Shown: one piece after another, positions 9,772 through 21,467 of the stretch
Position numbering within the stretch: position 1 is the first letter of the stretch
Layout of the letters: the number at the start of each line of letters is the position of its first letter
NCBI GenBank assembly: GCA_003260075.1
Contig: QLIY01000155.1
Coordinates: forward strand, 117,391-181,390
Source of the DNA: Phallusia mammillata
Lineage: Eukaryota; Chordata; Ascidiacea; Phlebobranchia; Ascidiidae
DNA: 64,000 bases
Direction: 5' to 3'
The notes under the pieces: generated by a model
Databases searched by the model: none
Told to the model about the DNA's origin: nothing
The model's input: the letters and a program-made list of their open reading frames with translations, nothing else
Translations under genes and position numbers: made by a program

Positions 9772-12525
9772 ATGAAGGTGATCTTTGCTTTAACGATCAT
9801 TGCCGTCTGTTGCATCTCTAACTCATCTGGAATTCGTAAGTGATAAATAATTATGACTTATTTGATTATGGTGTTTATACAAACGATGTTTTTGTTTTTG
9901 GTTTAAGGTTGCCAAGTGGGACGCGCTAGGAAAGCTTGGTCGAAAGAGTTCACTGAAGAAGACTTCCCGGAAGAAGAATGCAAACACTTGGTACAAAATA
10001 CTAATGTGCATTATATAAGCTATTGCTGCCAGGCATAATATCAAGTTTATAGAGCTCTTCTGGCAAATGTCATTTTATTCCGACGTTTCGAAGTGCTATA
10101 CAGGTCCCTGATAAAGACATTCTAACAAAGAACAACCTGACAATAGCCAACCTTGCAAGCACACTAGACTTTGCAATAATGATGTTATGTTATACAAATT
10201 AAGAAGCAAGGAAAAGAACAACAACAAGAAAATTAAATTTTATATCCACTTCTCAAGTTCAAGCTAGTTCAACCTAGTACATAATTATTAACAAACTCAT
10301 AAAAAGCAAAAATACAGACTTTGCAATAACGATTAGTCTGCCGCATGTTATACAGATTAGGAAGCATGGAAGAACAACAACAAGAAATATGTTGTAAAGT
10401 TTAATGCGAAAGAAACTAAAAAAAACAAAAATCCTCTCCCTCCGTTCAAGCTAATGCAATCTGGTATAAAAACAGGATTCATATCCAATGTATCAAGAAA
10501 AAAAGGCTGTAGAAAACGAAATAGAACCATAAGAATAATTGCTTGCCTATAATAATCTCCACCACAAAAAAACATGCCCCGAAAGCAGAATATTTCCAAC
10601 ACTTGTTAAAGCTATAAGTGCAACCAGATAAAAAAAAATCATTAACCAACCTATAAAGAAAAAAGGCGTACAAAACAGAACAATAAGAAAGATTGACTTT
10701 TCTTGATAATGTTTATCACAAGTACATAGAACCCAAAGGAAAACATCCTTAACATATGTTCACAGGTAGCTGACTTTAAAAGGCCTTTAACCGACACAAA
10801 AAATAAAATGAGGAAATGAAAGTGATAAAAATAGACTTGTCCTTATGATAATGTTCATCTAGAGCAGTGGTTCTTAACCTTTTTTCCTTGCTGCACCCCT
10901 TTCAAATCACTAACCAATTTTCGCACCCCCTTTCAAATCACTAACCAATTTTCGCTCCCCCTTCTGTAATTGCTTAAATAGAATAGACCTAACCAACCTT
11001 AATGATTCAGCATCCCCGCACCCCCTAGGAACAGTTCTCGCACCCCAGGTTAAGAACCCCTGATCTAGAGACAAAGTGGTATATATCCCTAACACATATT
11101 CAAGGATAGAATATGCTGGTTTAAAATGATGAAGGTTATTGAAAATGTCTTATTTCACTCCAGGGAAACGAAGTGGCTTGTCAGACGAAGATTGAGACGC
11201 ACCGATCATTCCGCTCGGTGGAGAAGAGATGCAAAGTCAAAGAGGCGTGCAAACGAAACGTTGACGCCAATCACACAAACTGTTACGGATCGGGAGCCAA
11301 AAATAATCATGTAAACCAGTGGTTCTCAAACTTTTTTGTTGCGACGCCCCTGGAAAAGTTTTCTGGACTTGCGACGCACCAGCAAATAAAAGTTAATGGG
11401 GAAAATTATTATTAAAGTTGTGTTTATTGATACAACAACAAAAAGCCATCAAACGGAATTATTCTGCGAAGCCTTTGGAAAATTGAAACGACGCACCAGG
11501 GCGCCGCGACGCACAGTTTGAGAACTACNGCACCAGGGCGTCGCGACGCACAGTTTGAGAACTACTGGGGTAAACAATATCACATATACTTCGTATTGTA
11601 AAACAATTTCTTGAATTAAGCACTTGGTTAAACTTGTAGTGAAAACAACAACATAGTTTTGCTGTTATATTTCAGAAACTTTGTTTTTGCTCAACTGGCA
11701 ATTAAAATATTTCATTCGGGGCGTCGTTTTAGGGCAATTGCACACTATTCAAACCAATCGTTCTTCGTACTGTAAAACAATTTCTTGGCTTAATGGCTTT
11801 TCAGTTTATAACCTTTTTCAGACCTCGAACTGCACATTAGGATATATTAGTTAAACTTGCAGTGTAAATAAGCATAGTGTTATTGTCATATTTCACAACC
11901 TTTTTTATGTTCAAACGGCAATTATATAAAACTTAAACTATGTTTCGACGTCTCATTCGAGGCGCACTTTTCAGTTTAAAACCTTAACCAAGACCTTGGA
12001 CTTAATGTAAAAACACATTGGTTCCACTTTAACTGGAAATGAAAATGGCGTTTCAATCACACTTTATAGAGTTTATTGGTCTAACGGCAATTATATACAC
12101 TAACGCGATGTTTCGACATCTCATTCGAGGCGTCTTTTTAGGGTAATTGCACACTGTTCAACAGAATCGTTCTTCGCACTGTAAAACATTTTCTTGGCTC
12201 AATGTCTATTCGGTTTGTAATAGTTTTTCAGACCTCGCACTTACCATCAGAAAAAAATAATTAAACTGGTAGTGGAAATGAATATAACATTGTTAAAAAA
12301 ATTAAAATTATTTAAAATTACCGCGTCTTCAACAGGGTAATAGCACACTACCCAAAACAATCGTTCTTATGGCTCCAGGCAGAGTATTAATACAAAGTAG
12401 ATTTGGAAATATCAACTTGCTGTGTTTAACAGGCAAGAGTTTGCCACTACTGCTGTGACAAGGACGAAAACGACGAGGATCAATCAGCGTGTAACACTGC
12501 ACATGACGCACCTGACGAGAATTGA
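9772..12525 (+). CDS. Secreted Ly6/uPAR-like (LU) protein 2
   Basis: Four exons: 9772-9835, 9908-9990, 11164-11310, 12433-12525; phases 1-0-0; 128 residues. Signal peptide MKVIFALTIIAVCCISNSSG. The mature part begins RCQVGRARK. Exon 3 carries VACQTKIE, CKVKEACKRN and NCYGS. Exon 4 carries ARVCHYCCDKDENDEDQ followed by SACN. The acidic DENDED segment lengthens the last loop by eight residues compared with the paralogues. A poly(A) signal is at 12616-12621. A hAT MITE begins seven bases past the exon 3 donor, and its left target duplication covers the last two exon bases. Intron 3 also holds a run of diverged ~200-bp repeats. LU membership rests on cysteine spacing and shared gene structure; partner and role are unknown. 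Confidence 0.75.
10865..11062. mobile_element. hAT-like MITE with perfect TSD (CAGTGGTTCTTAACC family)
   Basis: Ends CAGTGGTTCTTAACC / GGTTAAGAACCCCTG. Target duplication ATCTAGAG at 10857-10864 and 11063-11070. A second copy of the family is at 59967-60153. It is in intron 2 of LU gene 2. Confidence 0.93.
11317..11567. mobile_element. hAT-like MITE at a splice donor, with a duplicated right end around an N
   Basis: Left end CAGTGGTTCTCAAAC. The right end is present twice: the GCACCAGGGCG..GAGAACTAC segment before a single N (11529) is repeated after it. Flanks ATGTAAAC (11309-11316) and GGGTAAAC (11568-11575) match at 6 of 8 positions. It is the same family as 4530-4744, in opposite orientation. 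Confidence 0.85.
11575..12370. repeat. Diverged ~200-bp tandem units in LU gene 2 intron 3
   Basis: At least three imperfect units share a TTTCGACRTCTCATTCGAGG-like core, a GGGTAATTGCACACT-like block and TCGTTCTTCGYACTGTAAAAC. Related single blocks occur at ~10080, ~19640, ~21830, ~39800 and ~61220, so the unit belongs to a dispersed repeat family. Confidence 0.6.
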
Positions 12526-13610
12526 CCAATCACGTTGCAGCACATCATCGCAACGTACTTATATGTCAACCAAACAATCAAGACAGTTATGTTATATCGT
12601 AATGGGAGTTATCTAAATAAAGACAAATAGTGTAATAAACTTGTGTGAGGGTGATTTTTTTTGCAAACTATCAGGATTTAAAACAATATTTACTAAAAGC
12701 AGAAAAGGTTTTGGAAACAATACGTAAATAAGACAGACATTGTTGGACTGTTTGTCAACCGACCGATAAAGTCATTTTGTATGGTGCTGGAAGTCACTTT
12801 CAATTAAGGAAAATAACGTTATGTACTTTTGTGGGGTTGTGTTTTCGGAACAATCATTGATAGGACTTCAACAATACAATCTTAAGTGTTGAAAAGACCT
12901 GACGTCCTAAAAAGTCGTTTAGGTTCAATTGTACACAGAACTGCCTAAACCGGTTTCCAAGTCTTAATTGGAACTCAGCTCGCCATAAAACCACAACCGG
13001 CATCAGCCCAAACGCATCTCTTAGCCACAAAGTTCTAAAGTAAACCGTCGATTGGAAAAACGTGTCTAGACTTTAAATATTTACATTGATAAGATATTGA
13101 GAACGACTGCATTGGATACGTGGCGTTTTGCCTCTAGCTACAAATGTTTGAAGATATAAGGAGATAAAAAAGTATTGAAGTAAAACGCAAGAATGCAAGA
13201 CACAAAAATACAAGTGGATGGTCTGGAAAGATATTCAATTGCCAAAAAATCTTGCAGAAAGTGCAAGGATCGTTATAGACAGGAATATAATTTTTTTAAA
13301 CAAGCAATTTCGCTGAATGCAGACAGTTAAATGGCAGAAATTGGTAACTAAAAATAAAATAAGGAAGAAACTTAGGTACGCAGTGCACGGTTCTAAATAT
13401 TTTGTGCAAAACAGTAAAAAAAAATCACTAGCTACTGATGTGCGGCACCAAGGTGCATTCCTTCTGTTGGTTCTATTTTACCTAACGATGACAAAAGAAA
13501 CTGTCGCAACGTAGTGATGTTTTACACGCAAATATATTTTTGTTGAGAAAAGAAACGTTTGAAAATCGACAAAATTTTTCTTTTTCTTTACGATAGAGTA
13601 AAAGTGCAGC
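12526..13610. other. Intergenic between LU genes 2 and 3
   Basis: Holds the 3' end of LU gene 2 (AATAAA 12616-12621) and the upstream region of LU gene 3. Short open frames (for example 13317-13514) have no recognisable motif. I see no other gene or known repeat. Confidence 0.4.
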
Positions 13611-13874
13611 ATGGAATTTATGAAAATATTGGGCACCTTGTTGCTGATTGCAACTTTTTCGGGTAGGTACTGAATAAGTTTCACCATTAAAATAGATGTG
13701 TAATTAGTTTGAGTATGTTTTGCAGGTTGCGTTTCGTCACTTTCTTGTTACGTTGGAAGTTTGAGCGACAATGATCTTGTGAACGGGACATTCAACACCC
13801 AAGAATGCAACGAGAATCAAGTAACAGATAAAATAGATGGAGTTTTTTCACAAAAATAGCAATCATCCTAAAAC

Positions 13875-13950
<76 letters not shown>

Positions 13951-15360
13951 TATATAAGGATAAAATACAATAAAGAAAATTTAAAACTGTCCTTGCAACC
14001 TTACGTTGAAGCTTTCTAATTGTTTATTTTTTCGACGCCACATCAGGTTAAAATTTAATCAACAACTCGACTGCTATTATGACAATAAAGTGATGTTTTA
14101 AAATTGATGTTATTTCGCGGTAATGTTTACAACAAAGAACGTTTAGGCATTGGACAACAACAAAAGACAACAACGTTCACGTGTTTTTTAACTCATTTAC
14201 AATGGCAAAAAGGGCTTTCATCACCCATATTTTGACTTATTCAGCTATTGATGAAGTCACGATTAATACTGAAACAAGTTAAGAATTTTTCATGAGAAAC
14301 AATTTACCAGATAACATTTTGTGCAGGTTTGCATGACAAAAATAGAGGTCAATCAAGGAATGAAAACGGTGATAAAAATGTGCAAGAATGAACAGGCGTG
14401 TAACACCCAACAGGGGCAGAACACCGTGCAATGCTACGCCTGGAGTTTCTTGCGTTCATCTGTAGGTTTAACTGACATATCAGACATTTAAGTTGTATCC
14501 AAAATATCGTTGTATATATGCCTGAGAGTTGTAACCGGGCTTGAAATTCTGGCTCAAACTATGAAGTATAAGTCCGAAATTTAAACTTTCACCAGACACA
14601 TTTAGACTTAAGTTGTATCCAAGAGATCGTTGTATGAGAGTTGAAATTTTGACTTAAAACTATAAGTCCAAAACTGTGTTGCAATAAAGCCCTGACTTAT
14701 GCCCGAAAGTTAGATTAACCAAGAGGAACCTGCCAAGATGCCTTAAATACAAATAACGAGTATAAGCAGTGGTGGGATTCAAATTTTTTGTCAGCCGGTT
14801 CTATCACAAATGTCACATTTTTCAGCCGGTTCTGTTACAAAATGTCCATTGATGCTAACCGGTTCGCTGATCTCATAAAATTTCGTAAGACGGTTCAATA
14901 GAACCGGCTGAATCCCACCACTGAGTATAAGTTTTGTCACGTAATCTTATGCTGCAAAACTGGCTGCAACAACGCGCACATTACAGCAATATAATGTGTT
15001 TTGTAAAGGCTAAAAACACAAAAAATTCGATTACAATTGTAGCCTATTTAGTTTTGGTAGCCTACCTTTGTTTTAATAGCATTTGTTTTAATGAGCAACC
15101 CAACGTCAATAATCAATAAAATGTGGCATGTTTATGAACCAAATTAAATTTTAACACATCGATACACCTCCAGTTTAATATCCAGGTGTCCTTTTACCCT
15201 CACAGACTTCGATTGTAATCTGATGCTAATACAATTTATTTAGTCCTTGTGAAGCTAAATGTGCTAAAATTTCACATTTTTCCAGCTGAGGGTTTGTCGC
15301 TACTGCTGCAAAACCGAACTCTGCAACAACTTTAGCGACATCAAGGACCCAAGGAAGTAA
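13611..15360 (+). CDS. Secreted Ly6/uPAR-like (LU) protein 3
   Basis: Four exons: 13611-13662, 13726-13820, 14327-14461, 15286-15360; phases 1-0-0; 118 residues. It is the most canonical member. Signal peptide MEFMKILGTLLLIATFSG; mature start CVSSLSCYVGS; exon 3 VCMTKIEVNQG, MCKNEQACNT, VQCYAW; exon 4 RVCRYCCKTELCNN, matching the CC-x(4)-CN hallmark of LU domains. It ends PRK with no anchor, so it is probably secreted. One NGT sequon is present in exon 2. Intron 2 contains a 75-base C run. A poly(A) signal is at 15401-15406. The start is the first ATG after the splice-rich leader; an in-frame ATG three codons later is possible. Confidence 0.8.
13876..13950. repeat. Poly-C run, 75 bases
   Basis: C homopolymer in intron 2 of LU gene 3. 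Poly-proline open frames across it are an artefact of the run. Confidence 0.95.
14767..14923. mobile_element. hAT-like MITE with perfect TSD (CAGTGGTGGGATTCA family)
   Basis: Ends CAGTGGTGGGATTCAA / AATCCCACCACTG. Target duplication AGTATAAG at 14759-14766 and 14924-14931. It is in intron 3 of LU gene 3. Confidence 0.95.
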
Positions 15361-16990
15361 ACAACAAGAATTTGACAGCACAAGTGTCGTCTTGTCGTGG
15401 AATAAAAACAAAATAAAACAATTCCTTGTGAAAATAAACAAAATCCCACAAATACTAGCTCTGATTTTTTCGACCCAGATTATTCAAAACCGTAAATAGT
15501 GTGCATATCCATGTGAAAAGTTTAACAATTTTTTTTAATTTACGAAACAGAAATGTGAATTTCGCATAATTAGAAGTCATCGTCAGTTTTCTTCCCATTC
15601 AATAAAAGCATCAGAATTTAAATGACACCCTGGTGTCTTAAAAGGATGAATAAAAGTCAGTCAGTCAGGATTTTATTTGCATAGTCACTTTATCAACACA
15701 GTTCCATTGTTGGTCAGTTAAGTAAACAGCAAGGACACCGAAAAAAAACCGTAGGTTATCGAGTCAAGTGTCCTGTTATTTGAATGGTGGTTAAAATCCG
15801 TTTTCTGCCGTAGGATCGCAACCGGCCGCACGAGCCTGGCGGAGTACGTCCGGTTGCATAAGACTGTATTTGAACCCGCAGGTTCTGCTGGCCAAGTAGT
15901 GAAAACAATTCGGGCTAAAGTTGTGGTCAACACATAATCGAAATTTAATCGCTTTAAAAATGCTCCAAAAAAACCGCAAAGCAGCGTTGCCAGACGAAAT
16001 TTCAACAACAACCAAACGCTTTAACATAATAGCAGGTTTGTCATATTTAATTGGCTGTAAAAAGCTCTGCACTGCATTGAACTTTAAAGGACCAAGTTTA
16101 GGCTGCAGCGTTGGAAGTCAAAACCTGTTGGACAAGTTTAACCGTAAAAGCCACCTATACAAATTTGCTTCAGGCCTCAGCATAAAGGGCGCGACATTAA
16201 ACGTTTCATTGCTGTAAGAGCACGGAGACTAGATTGAACATGATGTTTTCTGTAACAGATTGCGGGTTTCGTGTTTCAGCTTATCGGTCAGCGTATATCT
16301 TAAAGCAAACTCTTGTTAATATTGACTTTGCCATATACAACATCATCAGTTCTTACATTCAAATAGAATCTGCGCGTTTTTGCGAATATTTTGCTAAACT
16401 GCAAATATAGGACATTAGCTGTAAAGTGGCATTTCGTTTGTTTTGGAAATAAATTTACTTAGTAAGTAGCACCTTTAGTGTGGAGTTCATGAGAAGTGGT
16501 AACACGACCAGTCGCGGTTTCATTTTAGACCTACTGTCGCATGGAAATCGCAGCAAAACAAACGTGACACATAACGAGCGATGAACGGTTTTAAATCAAT
16601 TCGAAAAAAAAAACGAAAATTCCTGACTCGCGTCGCAGTCAAAAGGACGCCGACGACGATGGCTGCGGTGGAAACGGACACAGAAAGGTTACTGCGCCCT
16701 TTCTTGCTTGGGATCAAAACGAGAGCGCGCAAGAAGTGAAAAGTTTACCAGGTTTGTGTTGCCGTTTGTGTGTTCGGCGATCAGACGTTTAAACGCAATT
16801 GTTAGTGATAGCCCTTGTACATCATGAAACATTACGATGTTAAATAGACGTGATTTGACTGTAACCGTTTCAAGAAAGGTTAATTACTTTAACTGTTTAC
16901 TGCTGATGCCTATGTACGTTGTCAGAAAGCATTTATAAAACTGTTGCTGATGCGTAACAGGTTGTGTAGTGTCAATAAAACAGGAACAAA
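15361..16990. other. Intergenic between LU genes 3 and 4
   Basis: AATAAA for LU gene 3 is at 15401-15406. Around 15780-16220 several overlapping open frames occur on both strands, but none shows a family motif or a consistent exon. The stretch just before 16991 should hold the LU gene 4 promoter; I see no clear TATA box. Confidence 0.35.
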
Positions 16991-19900
16991 ATGAAGTATT
17001 TACTTATTACAGCGATGGTGCTGGCTTTTGCGTTTGCTGTCTATACACAAGGTAGGTTGATCATAGACAAGGTTTTGGCATTTGACTGTGGACTAAATAA
17101 CTTCCATATAATGTACAAACACTAACACGACTAAAAAGCAGTGACTGATGGTTTGATATTAGTTAAGCACCAAAGCACAAGTATTTTTACGTAACTATTC
17201 CTTAACCAATTAGTTCTTTTTTTCACTGGCAAACTTTACCCCTTAAGTTTCTTTAACACCCCAAGTTCATAAATGTATCTTAATTTTGCTTGGTATATAC
17301 GGCCCCAAAGCAGTCAATTTTACCAAGTACCGTGTCTAACCTAGCTCATTAAATGATGTTAGGGTAAAATATACAAAGGGGTCAAAAGACTGAAGTTATA
17401 ACATTAACAAAAAACATTTGGGTTCAGATATTGGTGCCAAATGACTGAAATACATCGAGTTCATATTTGCATCACGTTTCAGTTATATTTCGTCTTCGGT
17501 TTTTTTTAGTTCGATTTAGCAATTTTGGCACGTGTTTTGTGAGAATGGGTCCTGTAGTTGGCACAAATTGGGAAAAATTTATAATAATATCCAGTGGTTG
17601 GATTCAGCCGGTTCGCACCGGTTCTATAGAACCGTCTCACGATGTTTTATGAGATCAGCGAACCGGTTAGCATTACTGGTTACTGTCAATTGACTTTTTG
17701 TAACACAACCGGCTGAAAACTATGACTTTTGTGATGGAACCGGCTGACAAAAAATTTGAATCCCACCACTGATAATATTCATGTAAAACTGTTTTACCCC
17801 GGTCTATTGAAGGCGTTATACTGAATCAAGTTAATATCACAAGTATTCCCACATAGGAGAAACCATAGGCTGTTTTGCCCCTGGGCAGACTATCATGATG
17901 TATAAATGTGTTGTGATCGCTGGTCCGCATGAACGCTCACGGCTGATCTCAGTATTGAATGTATATGTTCATCCTATCTGATTTAAGTTTATTAAAACAT
18001 TAGGTCATTCGTCTGTAACAGTTTAAGGTGTGTATATTTCGCTTCAACAGCATCTTCAGTACCTGTAAGCAAGCACACAACATCGTGTCGGTGAAACTGT
18101 ACGCTGTTTTGTGTGCAAGTATCGCATCTTAGCTGATTTAAGTTCATAAAAAAGTCTGTCGTTTGTCCTTAAGACTTTGAGAGATATATATTTCGCTTCA
18201 ACAGCATGATCAGTATGCGTAGGTAAGCATAACACATCTTATCGGTTAAATGCTCTAAATCAGGGGTCACCAAACTACGGCACGCGAGGTCATTTCATCC
18301 GGCCCGCGACCACATTTTTTAGGTTGCCAAATTGTATTAATAACTTTGTAACATTAAAATTTAATCTACTCCTTACAATTTTTTTTCTGTGGGAATATTC
18401 AGAATTGATGTTACCGAGTTTCATAGGATTATAACGCCCAGGATTGATCCAAAGGCAGTTTGTTACGTCACAGACAAGACTACAAGTGTTAATTGTGCGC
18501 AAACAAGTGCCTTCTTTTGTCACTTGTGGCGTAATATATAAGCATTGCTCGTAAGGTGAGATTAATTATAAAGTTTAACAGTCGCATGACTACTTTTTGA
18601 ATGGGATTGTAGAACGACCATATCTTGGCGCACCTAAAAACGCCTCGCGGGCTAAGTTTGGAAAGACGGCGCTAGGGCATGTAAACTATGCGGCCCGCGT
18701 AAATCATTATTAGCACTCATCCGGCCCGCAGTGAAAAAAGTTTGGTGACCCCTGCTCTAAATCGTATGTTATTTGAAGTACAAGTAGCGGTATCGCGTTT
18801 AGTCATGATTCACCAGTTCTGACCTCAACTATGCTGCGCTTCATAACGTTTTAGCGTTGCGGCAGTTATTTACGGCTGGGTAGTTTTTTCGTACAATTGT
18901 GTCGCTGCGTTACTATGATTGTTTCACTGAGCGAAATAAACTCAACACAACCCAATATTGCATCTTAGCTGACATTTCAACTTAATTTTTAATTTGACTC
19001 TCGAGCAGACACACCTCGTCCACGCCCAACTCTGACGTGTTACGTCGGTCGAGTGGAAGGGGATGATATTGAAGTTGATGACTTCAAAATGGAGAACTGC
19101 TCACGAAAAATGGTAAACTCATTTGTGTTATATTATGGGGTTAAATAATAAAGTGCGAATTCACGAAACCGATCTGAAGCCAGATGTTAAAATAAATAAC
19201 ATTTCTTTAAAACACCCGTCCATTATTTCAAATGAAAGTCTACTAGGCAATACGGTCGGCTATAGGTGCTTAAATTCGCAAACTCAAACAATCTTTAGCT
19301 TTCGAAACCTCCAAAAATCCCGTTTATACCAGTCTTTCCACCAAAACATGCATTGATAATTTATCTGTGTAAGACAAACATTTACTCTATACCAGTTCTC
19401 TCAACAAAACTTTGTTAATACGTTTTTTTTGTGTTAATAGTCATGTCAGACCAAGATTGAGCTGAACAACGGAAAATGGATCTTCGAAAAATCGTGCCAT
19501 GAAAGTAAGGCCTGCTCCCAACAACAAGACGTGGTTAACGAGTTCCAATGCTACAGTGGAATAGCGCAAAGAAACAAGGTAAAATATCAAACATCTCTTG
19601 AACACTTTCCTTTTTGTTCAACCGGCAAATATAAACAAAACAACCGACGTTTCTACGTCTCAAACGGGGCGTCTTTATTAGGGTAATGTCAGCTACCCAA
19701 CACAGCCGTTCTTATAACACCAAAAGGGTATAAAATATGCCTGGCAAAAGAATACTTAACTGTTGATCGCTGTAACATTGACTTTTTCAACTTTAAAGCA
19801 ATAAACCCTTCAAGCGTGAAAACCCCTGGTTTAACCAAACCAGACTGTTGTTTTCATCGGAATTATAACGATTTTTAAATGGTAGAAAACAAAAGCAACA

Positions 19901-20232
19901 AAGTCAAAAACTTTACTGCCAGAGCTTGTATGTCGTGCCAATATGTAAAGTGCAAACTATAAAACACTTGTCTGCAAAATACTGACACTAAGGAACACTT
20001 TATGCTTTTTCATGCTCAACAAGCAAGTATAGGCTGTTCTTTACTGCGATTTGATTCTGTTTTATTCAACGTATTGGCGTGTGACCCTTCGTCAGTAGAT
20101 GAAAAGAAATCTATAGCAAAATAACTGACAGATAAATTGACACTTTGGTTTTATCCGCAGGTTCGCAACTGTCTCTTCTGCTGCAGAACCAACTTATGCA
20201 ACAACTTGACCAGTATTCCAAAACCCCCATAA
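16991..20232 (+). CDS. Secreted Ly6/uPAR-like (LU) protein 4
   Basis: Four exons: 16991-17051, 19009-19112, 19441-19578, 20161-20232; phases 1-0-0; 124 residues. Signal peptide MKYLLITAMVLAFAFAVYTQ. The mature part begins DTPRPRPTLTCYVGRVEG. Exon 3 reads SCQTKIELNNGKW with CHESKACS and FQCYSG. Exon 4 reads VRNCLFCCRTNLCNNL and ends with a proline-rich tail (SIPKPP). No anchor is visible, so secretion is inferred. The CYVG start, C-x-TKIE block and CC-x(4)-CNN end are shared with LU protein 3. Intron 1 is long (about 2 kb) and contains two hAT elements and a SINE-like fragment. A poly(A) signal is at 20341-20346. Confidence 0.8.
17592..17771. mobile_element. hAT-like MITE (CAGTGGTGGGATTCA family)
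   Basis: Ends CAGTGGTTGGATTCA / GAATCCCACCACTG. Flanks ATAATATC (17584-17591) and ATAATATT (17772-17779) match at 7 of 8. It is in intron 1 of LU gene 4. Confidence 0.92.
17800..17960. mobile_element. SINE-like dispersed repeat fragment
   Basis: A TATTGAAGGCGTTATACTGA block and a GATCGCTGGTCCGCATGAAC block correspond to parts of the tRNA-related repeat at 49270-49600. No intact tRNA head is present in this copy. Confidence 0.5.
18261..18754. mobile_element. hAT-like element with perfect TSD (CAGGGGTCACCAAAC family)
   Basis: Ends CAGGGGTCACCAAACT / AGTTTGGTGACCCCTG, with GGCCCGC-rich subterminal arms. Target duplication CTCTAAAT at 18253-18260 and 18755-18762. About 494 bp and no transposase is recognised. 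It is in intron 1 of LU gene 4. Confidence 0.95.
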
Positions 20233-20708
20233 GAGGAATTAGCCACCACGATTCAGTGTATATTGTGCCGTACCAGCTGTTAACGCAAAATTATAACCAA
20301 TAACTGTCAATAGCCGCTTCTAAAGGTGTCAAAAGTTACTAATAAAAGCAAAGTCGAATTTTGCACGAAAAGCAGCAGTTTTTACCAGCCCAAGCAGAAG
20401 CAATAAGTGGAAACTGATAAGTGTATAGATCTATATTTACATTAAAAACAACAAGACTTACAAGCTAACAATATGGGCACACGTAATATTCGTAGAGTAG
20501 GGCAAACCGTTGGTCATCCTGGTGTGAAGAATATAGTACCACAGCAACAGTGAACAGTTTTTCTTGAAAAAACGTAAAAAGCACAATGACAAGCAATTCC
20601 ACAAATGCATTAAGAACCAGATACAAAGAAACTGGCCAACTTTTCTTCGTCTTACAATAGTTATAAAAGAGAAACAATAGGAAAATACAAAAGTGCTGGG
20701 AGACCCTA

Positions 20709-21467
20709 TTACAATTGAACTGCAAGCTCTACATCGTTCGGACATACGTAACCGTTTTCACATGTGGCACACGGCAGGGGTGTCAAGTACGTCCCCTCGC
20801 GAAGACTAGCGCCGCCTCGTGTCGACAAACGGTAGTTGTCAATGATACTGTAGATATGTGACGACGGTCGTCTCTGTGGTAAATTTCTTCTCATACTAGC
20901 TCCTTGAGTTACACGATCGGGGTTGTGTACGTTTTCGTTGCACCTTTTCCGCCTTTTACTTAATACTTTTAAAGTAACCATAGCGAGAAGAAGTAGAAAT
21001 AATATCGACACGACCACGGTGACAATGATGGCGGTTTCATCCACTACAGTTCGTGCGACGGTACGTGGTGGTAGTTTAAAAGGAGACATCGCATATTTGG
21101 TGCATAAAAATGGAAACTTTGCCTCGCCCGGAAAAAGTCGTACAGTATTCGGATGAGAGGAAGATATTAATCCATAATTCAGTGTGGATTCATTGGCGTA
21201 CGTATAGTTCACGGGCACACGTAGAGTAAAGTTTTTCCTATCAACCCATTTGTTTTCGATTCCGTTAAACATCAATCCGATTCTGTAGCTGGAGTTATCT
21301 GGGATATTCTTCAAAGCAAACTTATAGTCATTCATTTTGTTCAACACAGCTAAATCTCCGCCGACTTGTCCACACTGTGCTCTCGAGTCTTCAGCTGCAG
21401 CAGGCTTTCTGTAGAAGTCCCAAGAATTGGGCAAGTGTACAACTACCTTACGTCCACAACCTTTCAT
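20709..21467 (-). CDS. C-type-lectin-like single-pass membrane protein
   Basis: A 252-residue open frame on one exon. Residues ~5-125 look like a C-type lectin-like domain: SWDFYRKPAAAEDSRAQCGQ then GGDLAVLN, with a late FLCTKY cysteine and several N-glycosylation sequons (NSS, NFT, NYT, NES). A hydrophobic stretch of about 24 residues (IIVTVVVSILFLLLLAMV core) at ~143-166 is a membrane helix, followed by KRRKRC and a ~80-residue cytoplasmic tail with tyrosines (IYSIIDNY). An extracellular domain in this topology needs a signal peptide, and none precedes it. A further exon upstream (above 21467, spliced near the AAAG|GTTGTGG site) is likely but I could not identify it. The lectin call rests on motif spacing; sugar-binding EPN/QPD and WND residues are not evident, so carbohydrate binding is doubtful. 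Confidence 0.6.
   Translation of the reverse strand: MKGCGRKVVVHLPNSWDFYRKPAAAEDSRAQCGQVGGDLAVLNKMNDYKFALKNIPDNSSYRIGLMFNGIENKWVDRKNFTLRVPVNYTYANESTLNYGLISSSHPNTVRLFPGEAKFPFLCTKYAMSPFKLPPRTVARTVVDETAIIVTVVVSILFLLLLAMVTLKVLSKRRKRCNENVHNPDRVTQGASMRRNLPQRRPSSHIYSIIDNYRLSTRGGASLREGTYLTPLPCATCENGYVCPNDVELAVQL

Noticed and set aside
10070-10120. Hammerhead ribozyme suggested by CGACGTTTCG and CTGATAA blocks in a dispersed repeat
   Set aside because: The conserved core elements fall on opposite strands and the CTGATGA core is not intact.
13837-14019. Poly-proline/glycine open frames across C/G runs (also 26317, 28126, 31155, 44274)
   Set aside because: They exist only because of homopolymer runs and have no start context or homology; in engrailed the real frame ends at the run.
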